Assembly: GCA_017938785.1 (NCBI GenBank)
Contig: JAGBAU010000270.1
Location: forward strand, 1 to 7,328
Source of the DNA: Clostridia bacterium
Lineage (GTDB): Bacteria; Bacillota_A; Clostridia; Christensenellales; Aristaeellaceae
Reading direction: 5' to 3'
DNA length: 7,328 bases
Made by a program: the position numbers and the translations under genes. Positions 1 through 6,469 of this stretch are shown here, piece after piece. Each line of letters starts with the position of its first letter. The stretch's first letter is position 1. A model generated the notes under the pieces. That model worked only from the letters and a program-made list of their open reading frames with translations. It was not told the DNA's origin and did not search any database.

Positions 1-1488
1 AACGTGGGTACCTCCGTCACATCCTGGCTGCTGTCCCTTTCGGGCATCAGCGGCAGCGCATGGTATGTGACCCTGTTCAAGCCCGCAACCTTCACGCCCG
101 TTCTGGCGCTGATCGGCATCATCATCTTCATGACTGCAAAAAAGCCGCGCAGGAAGGAAGCCGCCACCATCCTGCTGGGCTTCGCCATCCTGATGTTCGG
201 CATGGATATGATGAGCGAAGCTGTGGCTCCCCTGAAGGATATTCCCGCCTTCACCAGCCTGATGACCGCTTTCTCCAACCCCATTCTGGGCGTGCTGGCC
301 GGTGCGATTCTCACCGCCATCATCCAGTCCTCCTCCGCATCGGTGGGTATCCTGCAGGCACTGTCACTGACCGGCACCATCAGCTACAGCGCCGCCATTC
401 CGATCATCATGGGCCAGAATATCGGCACCTGCATCACCGCCCTCCTGTCCTCTGTGGGCACTACAAAGGACGCCCGCCGTGCATCCATGGTGCACCTGTG
501 CTTCAACATCGTGGGCGTGACCGTGTGGCTGACCGTGTTTTGCGTGGTGAATGCCATCTTCGATATTGCGTTCTTTGATACCGCCATCAGCCCCTTCGGC
601 ATCGCTGTTGCCCATTCCGGCTTCAACGTACTGGCCACCGCCACCCTGATGCCCTTCGGCAGCCAGCTTGCGGCCCTGGCCACCAGGCTCGTACCCGAAG
701 GAAAAAAGACGAAGGAAGAGGACACCCTCATGCTGGACGAGCGCCTGTTCGTCACGCCTACCATCGCCCTGGAGCGCGCCCACCGCGTGCTGCTGGATAT
801 GGCCGACATGAGCGTGCTGTCCCTGTATGATTCCCTGAACATCCTGGATAAGTTCGACGGCGAGCTTGCTGAAAAGATTGTTGCTGATGAAAACCGCGTG
901 GACTACTACGAGGACAAGCTGGGCTCCTACCTGGTTCGCCTGACCGGCCAGCCCATGAGTGAGAGCGACAGCCACGAGCTGACCAAGTACCTGCACATGA
1001 TCAGCGATCTGGAGCGCATCAGCGACCATTCCGTCAATATCATGGAATCCGCCCAGGAGCTGCATGAAAAGAAGATTTCCTTCTCCGATGAGGCGAAGGT
1101 TGAGCTGGGTACCCTGACCAGGGCCATCCGCGAAATTCTGGCCAATACCCTCACTGCCCTGCACAAGGAGGACCTCACCCTTGCGGGCAAGGTGGAGCCT
1201 CTGGAGCAGGTTATCGACGCCCTGAACAAGACCATCCGCGGCCGCCACATCGAGCGCCTGACACGCGGTAACTGCACCATCGAACTTGGCTTCATCCTCA
1301 ACGACATCCTCACCAACCTGGAGCGCGTATCCGACCACTGCTCCAACCTGGCGGTTGCCATCATTGAGATTGCCAACAACAGCTTCGACGTGCACGAGTA
1401 CCTGAGCACCGTCAAGGCAGGCCAGGGCGAATACCGCGAAAACTTTGAGGAGTTTATGCGCCGATATGCCCTGGATTCCCAGAAGTAA
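1..1488 (+). CDS. Na/Pi cotransporter family protein with C-terminal PhoU-like domain (5' partial)
   Basis: Probable sodium-dependent phosphate transporter of the NptA/YjbB type in the cytoplasmic membrane. The reading frame is open from base 1. Its first residues, NVGTSVTSWLLSL, match the GANIGTT-type motif that follows the first QSSSA segment of this family, so the true start and roughly the first hundred codons lie upstream. The GTG at 4 is not a credible start. Counting from that GTG as 1, the second inverted repeat shows QSSSAS at 108-113 and GQNIGTCITALLSS at 137-150, the family's substrate/ion-site signatures. Hydrophobic segments lie near 30-45, 53-70, 93-120, 130-152, 160-189 and 196-225. 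Residues about 255-490 form a helical PhoU-like domain with the two characteristic ExxxD repeats, DLERISDH (335-342) and NLERVSDH (438-445), which bind metal in PhoU proteins. Family assignment is firm. That phosphate is the substrate is inferred from the family. It ends at TAA, directly before a terminator. Confidence 0.92.
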   Translation, partial: NVGTSVTSWLLSLSGISGSAWYVTLFKPATFTPVLALIGIIIFMTAKKPRRKEAATILLGFAILMFGMDMMSEAVAPLKDIPAFTSLMTAFSNPILGVLAGAILTAIIQSSSASVGILQALSLTGTISYSAAIPIIMGQNIGTCITALLSSVGTTKDARRASMVHLCFNIVGVTVWLTVFCVVNAIFDIAFFDTAISPFGIAVAHSGFNVLATATLMPFGSQLAALATRLVPEGKKTKEEDTLMLDERLFVTPTIALERAHRVLLDMADMSVLSLYDSLNILDKFDGELAEKIVADENRVDYYEDKLGSYLVRLTGQPMSESDSHELTKYLHMISDLERISDHSVNIMESAQELHEKKISFSDEAKVELGTLTRAIREILANTLTALHKEDLTLAGKVEPLEQVIDALNKTIRGRHIERLTRGNCTIELGFILNDILTNLERVSDHCSNLAVAIIEIANNSFDVHEYLSTVKAGQGEYRENFEEFMRRYALDSQK

Positions 1489-1491
1489 CCC

Positions 1492-1530
1492 AAAAAACCG
1501 CCGCACGGCTTCAAGTCGTGCGGCGGTTTT
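1492..1530. terminator. Bidirectional intrinsic terminator
   Basis: A perfect 14-bp stem pairs 1494-1507 with 1517-1530 around a 9-nt loop. It is flanked by an A-run (1492-1497) on the left and TTTT (1527-1530) on the right. It starts 4 nt after the phosphate transporter stop and ends 7 nt before the stop of the convergent kinase gene, so it can end transcripts from both sides. Read from the minus strand the U-tract is six residues. On the plus strand it is only four, so termination may be stronger for the kinase transcript. Confidence 0.92.
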
Positions 1531-1537
1531 ATACATC

Positions 1538-2380
1538 TTAGAAGCTTTTAAGCCGGCTGACCAGTTCGGGCAGCATGGCTTCATAGTCCACGCCGTACCA
1601 GCGGTGGTCGGGGCATTCGCTGGAATAGCGCAGGCAGTCGAAGGTAAAATCTGCGGCGGCGCGGGCGGATTTTTCCACCTCGCCGCAGCGCAGCATCAGG
1701 CCCGCAAATACGGATGCGAACAGGTCGCCGGAGCCATGGCAGGGGGGCAGGCGGCGCTCGTGGATATGGGTGAACGCGTTCTTGCCCACGCAGATCAGGC
1801 CGGTTCGATCACCAGGGAAGTGGCAGCTGGTGATGAGTACGTTTTTGAGGTTTTCGCCCAGCAGCGCTTGCGCCTGGGCGGCGATGTTTGCACTGTGGTC
1901 AGGATTCTCTGCATAGGGCGCGTCCAGCAGGAAGCAGGCTTCGGTTACGTTGGGCAGGATGATGTCCGCCCGGGCGCAGAGCCTGCGGATGGCGCGCACA
2001 TAATTGAGGTCAAAACCCGTGTAGAGCCTGCCGTGATCTCCGAAGGCAGGGTCCACGATCAGCTGAACTTCCGGAGTGCGGAACAGGTCAATGAAGCGCA
2101 GCGCCAGCTCCACCAGCTTTTCAGAGCCCAGGTAGCCGATGTAGATGGCGTCAAAGCGCAGCTGCATTTTGTGCCATTGGTTCATGATCTTTTCCGCTTC
2201 AGGGGTGAAATCCACAAAGGTGAAGCTGTCAAAGGCGGTGTGGCAGGACAGGATGGCTGTGGGCAGCATGGCCGTCTCCACGCCCATCACCGGCAGCACC
2301 GACATGGCCACGCCCAGCGAGCAGCGGCCGATGCAGGACAAATCCTCAATTACAGCGATGCGTTTGGTTCGATTCTCCAT
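1538..2380 (-). CDS. Pyridoxal/pyridoxamine kinase (PfkB/ribokinase-like superfamily)
   Basis: Cytosolic kinase that phosphorylates the 5'-hydroxyl of vitamin B6 vitamers (pyridoxal, pyridoxamine, pyridoxine) using ATP, for pyridoxal-phosphate salvage. The 280-aa length is normal for the family. Visible motifs are the N-terminal DLSCIGRCSLGVAMSVLP (13-30) and LPTAILSCHTAF (39-50), typical of the Gram-positive pyridoxamine kinase branch; the pyridoxal-kinase signature DPAFGDHGRLY (110-120); LPNVTEA (142-148); and the anion-hole/catalytic GSGDLFASVFAGLML (216-230) with Asp219 as the expected catalytic base. GSGD replaces the commoner GTGD, a conservative change. The ATG at 2380 is supported by AAGGAG at 2395-2390 with 9-nt spacing. 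The gene is alone on its strand, with its own promoter and terminator. A thiamin riboswitch lies about 4.9 kb away; the related hydroxymethylpyrimidine kinases (ThiD) use similar substrates, so some side activity there is possible, but the motifs fit the pyridoxal kinase branch better. PdxK and PdxY are the usual names in other species. Confidence 0.9.
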   Translation of the reverse strand: MENRTKRIAVIEDLSCIGRCSLGVAMSVLPVMGVETAMLPTAILSCHTAFDSFTFVDFTPEAEKIMNQWHKMQLRFDAIYIGYLGSEKLVELALRFIDLFRTPEVQLIVDPAFGDHGRLYTGFDLNYVRAIRRLCARADIILPNVTEACFLLDAPYAENPDHSANIAAQAQALLGENLKNVLITSCHFPGDRTGLICVGKNAFTHIHERRLPPCHGSGDLFASVFAGLMLRCGEVEKSARAAADFTFDCLRYSSECPDHRWYGVDYEAMLPELVSRLKSF

Positions 2381-2396
2381 TCAAGGATGCTCCTTG
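2381..2396 (-). promoter_or_regulatory. Ribosome binding site of the pyridoxamine kinase gene, within a small hairpin
   Basis: On the minus strand the SD AAGGAG (2395-2390) lies 9 nt before the ATG. The segment 2382-2396 is an inverted repeat, CAAGGA-GCA-UCCUUG as RNA: a 6-bp stem with a 3-nt loop that takes in most of the SD and ends one base before the start codon. The SD is certain to be in the stem if the hairpin forms. Whether it forms in the cell, or matters, is inference. Confidence 0.6.
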
Positions 2397-2415
2397 TATT
2401 TAGGTTTCCTGAACT

Positions 2416-2444
2416 AGTATATCAGCCCCGTCAAGCATTTGCAA
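2416..2444 (-). promoter_or_regulatory. Sigma-A-type promoter of the pyridoxamine kinase gene
   Basis: Read on the minus strand: -35 TTGCAA (2444-2439), a 17-bp spacer, and -10 TATACT (2421-2416), preceded by TGA so that it forms an extended -10 (TGnTATACT). The expected start of transcription is near 2408-2410, giving a leader of only about 28-30 nt, too short for a riboswitch. No other hexamer pair in the gap fits this gene as well. Confidence 0.65.
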
Positions 2445-2497
2445 GGGCGGGTAATTGGGTGGAATGTGGGCGAGATTCTGACATTCCTGTAATCCCG

Positions 2498-2527
2498 GTG
2501 GCAGGGGCATGTGGATTCATGTATAAT
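2498..2527 (+). promoter_or_regulatory. Promoter of the SpoIID-like operon
   Basis: A perfect -10 TATAAT lies at 2522-2527. The best -35 is GTGGCA (2498-2503, 4 of 6 consensus) with an 18-bp spacer, so the upstream box is weak. This fits a promoter that needs, or is subject to, regulation. Transcription should start near 2534. This lies after the in-frame ATG at 2530 and therefore argues against that ATG as the start of the downstream gene. Confidence 0.6.
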
Positions 2528-2532
2528 ACATG
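2518..2532. promoter_or_regulatory. Perfect 15-bp palindrome over the -10 box (candidate operator)
   Basis: CATGTAT-A-ATACATG is a perfect 7-bp inverted repeat around a single central A, and the -10 hexamer lies wholly inside it. A dimeric repressor bound here would block RNA polymerase. The palindrome is seen directly; the operator role is inferred. Part of the symmetry comes from the near-palindromic TATAAT itself, but CATG on both sides does not. Confidence 0.4.
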
Positions 2533-2562
2533 GTAGATAAGTATAAGCAGGGGATTTCCGCA

Positions 2563-5100
2563 ATGTCGTATACAATAGATAAAATGAAACAGGGATGCAG
2601 ACGGCTACTGGCACTGGCTTTGGCGCTGGTTTTGCTGTGCGGCATGGGCGCTTCTGCACCCGCACGGGCGGAGGGCAGCGGAACCATCCGGGTGAAGCTT
2701 ACCCGCCTGGGCAGCAATTCCACCATCCGCCTCACCACCGGCTGCGCATACGTGCTCTCCGGAAACGGAAAGATGAACATTCCCTCCGGCTCCAGCGTGA
2801 CCATATCCGCTTCGGGCAGTTCCCTTACGGTGAGCGTCGGCGGCGTGAAGGTGCACTGCGGCGCTTCTGCACAGCTGCTGCGCTGTGCAACGGGCAATAC
2901 GGGCATACGCTTCACTTCGCCGTCCATGTCCAACGTGTTCTGCGGAGACCTGTACCTGAGCGCATCCGGCGGAGCCATTACGCCCATCCTGCACATCTAT
3001 ATTGAAGATTACCTCTACGGCGTGGTCGCCTATGAGATGTCCAATTCCTATCCGCTGGAGGCCCTGAAGGCCCAGGCAGTGGCGGCCAGAAACTACGCCC
3101 TGCGCAAGAAGGCCTCCCGATCCTCCTCAAGCTACCATGTGACCGACACCACCTCAGACCAGGTGTTCAAGGGCTATAATTCCAGCCAGGGCCGCGTGAT
3201 TCAGGCGGTGGACGCAACGGCGGGCAAGGCGCTGTATGCGGGCGGTTCGCTGGCTTCCTGCTACTACGGCGCTTCCAACGGCGGCCAGACCGAATCCACG
3301 AAGAACGCCTGGGGCAGCAGCCTGAGCTACAGCAGCGTGAAGGACGACCCCTATGATCTGGAGCATCCCTCCGCCAAGAAGACCACCGCCACCATACGCA
3401 AGGATGCGCAGAAGTTGAACGCCTCCCTGGAGGCGGCGCTCGTTTCCGGCGCAAAGCAGGCGCTGAATGCACAGGATGTGGAACTGGCTTCCATCGAAAA
3501 CATCACGCCCTGCAATCCCAAATATGCCGCGCCCAGCCGCCTGTACAAAACCCTGCGCTTTGAAATCGGCGTGATGGCGGACGGTACGAGCCGCACCGCA
3601 AGCGTGGATATCGGTACCTACGGCGAACTGGAGAGCTGGTACGGCCTGTCCATCAATTCGGCCAGCAACGAAACCGTTGCGGTGGAGGAGGACGAAGATG
3701 CGTTTCGCATCGTATTGCGCCGCTGGGGCCACGGCATCGGCATGAGCCAGCGCGGCGCGCAGCGCATGGCCTCTGAATACGGAAAGGATTACCTGGAAAT
3801 CCTGAGCTTCTATTATCCCGACACCGGCATCAAGGGCATCAGCCTGTCCGAAACAGGCGCGCATGGTTCGGTGAAGGTGGATGGGGAAGCAATCGCCAGG
3901 GCCGCGGCGCTGGACGGCGCGTTGATGTATACGGCTGCGGAAGAGGGTGCATCCATCCGCGCGGAGATTTCCTCCGGCGTGAAGATGGATGTATACGAAA
4001 TGAATATGCAATGGGCTGCGGTGGCCGTGAACGGACTGACCGGCTTCATGCCCCTGAACATGCTGGACGGTCTGGCGGTTCCCACGGCAACGCCAGAACC
4101 CACGGCTACTCCGACCGTAGAACCTACGGCAACGCCCGAGCCCACGGCAACGCCTGAACCTACGGCCACTCCGACGATTGAGCCTACGGTGGAGCCCACA
4201 GCTACAGCCACTCCGGCGCCTACGGCTACTGTACTGCCGCAGCTTACCGTGCAGCCCACCCAGACGCCTGTGGCTACGGCGACGGCTACAATCCAACCTG
4301 CTGCTACGCCCACGGCGCAGCCCACTCTACCGCTGATTACAGCCACGCCCAAGCCCACAGCCACGCCCAAGCCCACGGCTACGCCCAAGCCCACGGCTAC
4401 GCCCAGGCCTACGGTGACGCCTACACCCAAACCGACTGCTACGCCCCGGCCGACCGTGAAGCCCACGGCTTTCCCCCAGCCCACGGTGATGGACTATCCC
4501 ATGCCTACGCCTATGACCGGGCCTGCCGGAACGGAGGGCATGCTGGTGGCCAACGGAACCATCTACGCCTATGTGAACGTATCCGCCAACAGCTCGCTTA
4601 CCCTGCGCAAGGCGGCGAGCACCTCGGCTGCGCCTGTGGCTTACCTGAAGCGCGGCGCGCAGGTGCGGGTACTGGCGTTCAACGATGCCTGGGCCTATGT
4701 GCGCACATCTGCCGGGAAATCCGGTTTTGCAGCGCGCAGGTATCTCTACATCCCGGGCAGCGACAGCGGTTCCCAGCCCACGGTGCAGGATACGCCCAGG
4801 AAGGAAAATACCGGCACAGCAAGCTCCAATAAGGGTAATGCAGGCTCCGGAACGGGTTCCTCCGAAGCTGCCTTTGAAAAGTTCAAAGAGATCAGGACGA
4901 ACATCGTGATCTGTAAGATCCCTGCCCGAACCAAGGCACAGGTGAAGATGTACAGGAGCTATTCCACATCTTCCGCCAAGCTGGGCACCCTGCCGGCTTC
5001 GGCCAGAGTGACGGTGCTGGCCTACAACAAGCAATGGGCCTATGCCAGCTTCGGCAGCCACAAGGGCTTTATTCCGCTGAAATACCTCAAAAAAGAATGA
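2563..5100 (+). CDS. Secreted SpoIID/LytB-domain protein with Pro/Thr linker and SH3-like repeats
   Basis: Exported cell-wall protein, probably a glycan-strand-cleaving lytic transglycosylase like SpoIID or an amidase enhancer like LytB. The ATG at 2563 is chosen because it lies after the predicted transcript start and follows AGGGGAT (2549-2555). The alternatives at 2530 and 2584 lack a ribosome site. From 2563 (845 aa): signal peptide 1-36 with hydrophobic core 15-29 and likely cut after ARA; beta-rich SpoIID N-region about 41-139; core motifs YLYGVVAYEM (150-159), where Glu158 matches the SpoIID catalytic glutamate; LEALKAQAVAARNYAL (165-180); CYYGASNGGQTE (233-244), where many relatives have an HSTSGG-type sequence; and WGHGIGMSQRGAQRMA (388-403). 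An SH3-like unit follows at 455-500, a Pro/Thr linker at 507-642, and two further SH3-like units at 662-731 and 780-845 joined by a Ser/Gly/Asn-rich spacer. The SH3-like units probably hold it on peptidoglycan. It is the first gene of the operon. Sporulation is not implied, since the full-length SpoIID architecture is absent. Confidence 0.88.
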   Translation: MSYTIDKMKQGCRRLLALALALVLLCGMGASAPARAEGSGTIRVKLTRLGSNSTIRLTTGCAYVLSGNGKMNIPSGSSVTISASGSSLTVSVGGVKVHCGASAQLLRCATGNTGIRFTSPSMSNVFCGDLYLSASGGAITPILHIYIEDYLYGVVAYEMSNSYPLEALKAQAVAARNYALRKKASRSSSSYHVTDTTSDQVFKGYNSSQGRVIQAVDATAGKALYAGGSLASCYYGASNGGQTESTKNAWGSSLSYSSVKDDPYDLEHPSAKKTTATIRKDAQKLNASLEAALVSGAKQALNAQDVELASIENITPCNPKYAAPSRLYKTLRFEIGVMADGTSRTASVDIGTYGELESWYGLSINSASNETVAVEEDEDAFRIVLRRWGHGIGMSQRGAQRMASEYGKDYLEILSFYYPDTGIKGISLSETGAHGSVKVDGEAIARAAALDGALMYTAAEEGASIRAEISSGVKMDVYEMNMQWAAVAVNGLTGFMPLNMLDGLAVPTATPEPTATPTVEPTATPEPTATPEPTATPTIEPTVEPTATATPAPTATVLPQLTVQPTQTPVATATATIQPAATPTAQPTLPLITATPKPTATPKPTATPKPTATPRPTVTPTPKPTATPRPTVKPTAFPQPTVMDYPMPTPMTGPAGTEGMLVANGTIYAYVNVSANSSLTLRKAASTSAAPVAYLKRGAQVRVLAFNDAWAYVRTSAGKSGFAARRYLYIPGSDSGSQPTVQDTPRKENTGTASSNKGNAGSGTGSSEAAFEKFKEIRTNIVICKIPARTKAQVKMYRSYSTSSAKLGTLPASARVTVLAYNKQWAYASFGSHKGFIPLKYLKKE
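4081..4488 (+). repeat. In-frame tandem repeats coding a TPEPTA / TPKPTA linker
   Basis: Degenerate 18-bp (6-codon) repeats inside the SpoIID-like gene, coding TPEPTA-type units at 4090-4197 and TPKPTA/TPRPTV units at 4345-4464, with a less regular, uncharged middle. The cleanest array is three TPKPTA units at 4345-4398, which differ at only a few synonymous positions, followed by TPRPTV to 4416. Gain or loss of units would keep the frame and only alter linker length. The product should be an extended, disordered, wall-spanning stalk, possibly O-glycosylated on its many threonines. Confidence 0.9.
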
Positions 5101-5107
5101 CGGCTGC

Positions 5108-5114
5108 AAAGGAG
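5108..5114 (+). promoter_or_regulatory. Ribosome binding site of the peptidoglycan-binding protein gene
   Basis: AAAGGAG with 5-nt spacing to the ATG at 5120, in the 19-nt gap after the SpoIID-like gene. There is no terminator or promoter in that gap, which supports co-transcription. Confidence 0.8.
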
Positions 5115-5119
5115 CAAGC

Positions 5120-6469
5120 ATGAAGCGCAGATTACTTAGAATATGCGCCCTGGTGGGCGCGATGACCCTGGGCCTGAGCGCTGCGGCCCAGGAACATATT
5201 GATATGCTTGCGGTGGACCACAGGCTCTATGAACTGGGCTACCGCGATGGCGCATGCAACGGCGTGCTGGATGAAATCACCATCAACGCCCTGAAGAATT
5301 TCCAGCTTGTCAACGGCCTGGATGTGACCGGGGAGCCGGACGATCCAACCGTCAGCCGCCTGCTCGGCGATGGCGCTGTGAGCGAAAAGGAATATCTGAT
5401 GAATATCTCCCAGAGCAATACTGCGCAGGATATGCTCACCAATGGTTCCTATGGCGACCGCGTATCCCGCCTGCAGCGCGTGCTCAAGAGCCTGGGCTAC
5501 TTCAATGGCTCCAGCGATGGCGCTTACGGCGCAGAAACCCAGGCGGCGGTCTACCGCTTCCAGCTGGCCAACGGCCTGCAGGAAACCGGCAACGCCGATG
5601 GCGCAGTATTTATGCGCATCTATGCGGAGGATCCCGTAACCTGGCGGGAGTTTCTGGAGAAAAGCTGTGCATCCGTCGGAGATTCCGGCGCAAACGTGCG
5701 TACCCTTCAAATATGGCTCATGCACAAGGGCTATTTCAAAGGTGAATGCACCGGCCGCTACGGTGACGGTACCCAGCAGGCAGTGAAGCGCTTCCAGGCG
5801 GATATGCAGCTGGAGAGCAGCGGCGATCTGGATATGGATACCTGTAGTGCGCTGTACTGGGATGTGGAGGACCTGATTGGGGATGAAAATGCCATCCGCC
5901 GCGGCGAAGCCGGCACGGATGTGGAGAACTTCTGCCACACCCTGGCGCTGCTGGGCTATCCTGCCCATGCGCGCTTCAATATGCAGACGGAGCTGGCGCT
6001 GATGCAGTTCCAGCTGGTGAACAAGCTGAATGTGAACGGCGTGGCGGATGTGGCCACCCAGGTGCGCTTGTATTCCGGCTATGCCCAGGGACCGGAGGAG
6101 TATGAACCCGTGAAGGATGTGCTTCCGGAGACGGAAAACATGAACGCACGCATCTACCGTCAGGCGTCCGGATTGCTGGGCCAGCTGTCTGAAATGGATA
6201 CAGATTTCGGGTTTGTACAGTACGTGGCCCTGAAATGCGGCATAAAGCTGATGAACGAGGAACAGCTTTCGGCCATTGAACTGGGAGAAGCGGATGCCGT
6301 GGACGCTGGTGAATTCATCAGCGTGCAGCTGGGTGAAAGGGAGATCTTCGGCGTTTCCACGGGCGATAAGGCTATCATTTACCGTGCGGACAACGGCTAT
6401 ATCGTGGTGAGTTATCTGGAGGCCATGGAGCCGGAGCGCGTGGTTCTGCACCGGGTGATGGAAGAATGA
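5120..6469 (+). CDS. Secreted protein with four peptidoglycan-binding (PG_binding_1-like) repeats and a degenerate NlpC/P60-like C-terminus
   Basis: Exported, probably wall-bound, 449 aa. The start is fixed by a strong ribosome site. MKRRLLRICALVGAMTLGLS is a signal peptide with likely cleavage near AAA (21-23). Four copies of the peptidoglycan-binding fold follow, each with the pattern L..LGY..G...G.....T..A...FQ...GL...G: about 27-82 (LYELGY, ALKNFQLVNGL), 107-168 (VLKSLGYFNG, AVYRFQLANGL), 188-247 (WLMHKGYFKG, AVKRFQADMQL) and 261-318 (LALLGY, ALMQFQLVNKL). Residues about 343-435 include DFGFVQYVALKCGIKL (362-377), which resembles the CSGFVQYV-KKAGI-L region of NlpC/P60 endopeptidases. However, aspartate and phenylalanine stand where the catalytic Cys and the next Ser would be, and no histidine precedes GVSTGDKAIIYRADNGY (411-427), the VGIYxGdGk-like strand. 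The protein is therefore unlikely to cut peptides and may target or regulate the SpoIID-like enzyme encoded just upstream. The repeats are sure; the NlpC/P60 link is a by-eye judgement. Confidence 0.85.
   Translation: MKRRLLRICALVGAMTLGLSAAAQEHIDMLAVDHRLYELGYRDGACNGVLDEITINALKNFQLVNGLDVTGEPDDPTVSRLLGDGAVSEKEYLMNISQSNTAQDMLTNGSYGDRVSRLQRVLKSLGYFNGSSDGAYGAETQAAVYRFQLANGLQETGNADGAVFMRIYAEDPVTWREFLEKSCASVGDSGANVRTLQIWLMHKGYFKGECTGRYGDGTQQAVKRFQADMQLESSGDLDMDTCSALYWDVEDLIGDENAIRRGEAGTDVENFCHTLALLGYPAHARFNMQTELALMQFQLVNKLNVNGVADVATQVRLYSGYAQGPEEYEPVKDVLPETENMNARIYRQASGLLGQLSEMDTDFGFVQYVALKCGIKLMNEEQLSAIELGEADAVDAGEFISVQLGEREIFGVSTGDKAIIYRADNGYIVVSYLEAMEPERVVLHRVMEE

Noticed and set aside
364..1584. 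Long minus-strand open frame opposite the phosphate transporter
   Set aside because: It lies opposite well-conserved QSSSA and PhoU motifs, runs through the terminator hairpin, and its product shows no known domain.
1445..2536. Plus-strand open frame of 363 codons across the kinase gene
   Set aside because: It crosses the terminator and the divergent promoter region. The minus-strand kinase has all its family motifs, a ribosome site and a promoter.
2530..2562. Upstream in-frame ATG at 2530 as the start of the SpoIID-like protein
   Set aside because: It lies at the edge of the -10 palindrome, before the predicted transcript start, and has no ribosome site. The ATG at 2563 has AGGGGAT ahead of it and still gives a complete signal peptide.
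2584..2670. Lipoprotein signal (LLCG) in the SpoIID-like leader
   Set aside because: The residue before the Cys is Leu, not Gly/Ala/Ser, so it is not a proper lipobox. APARA further on is a good signal peptidase I site.
3813..4484. Minus-strand frame coding a GVAVGLGV-type repetitive protein
   Set aside because: It is the mirror image of the TATPEPTATP-coding repeats. There is no ribosome site or independent support.
4081..4488. CRISPR-like or minisatellite array
   Set aside because: The repeats are contiguous 6-codon units without spacers, in frame and with synonymous changes, so this is a coding linker.
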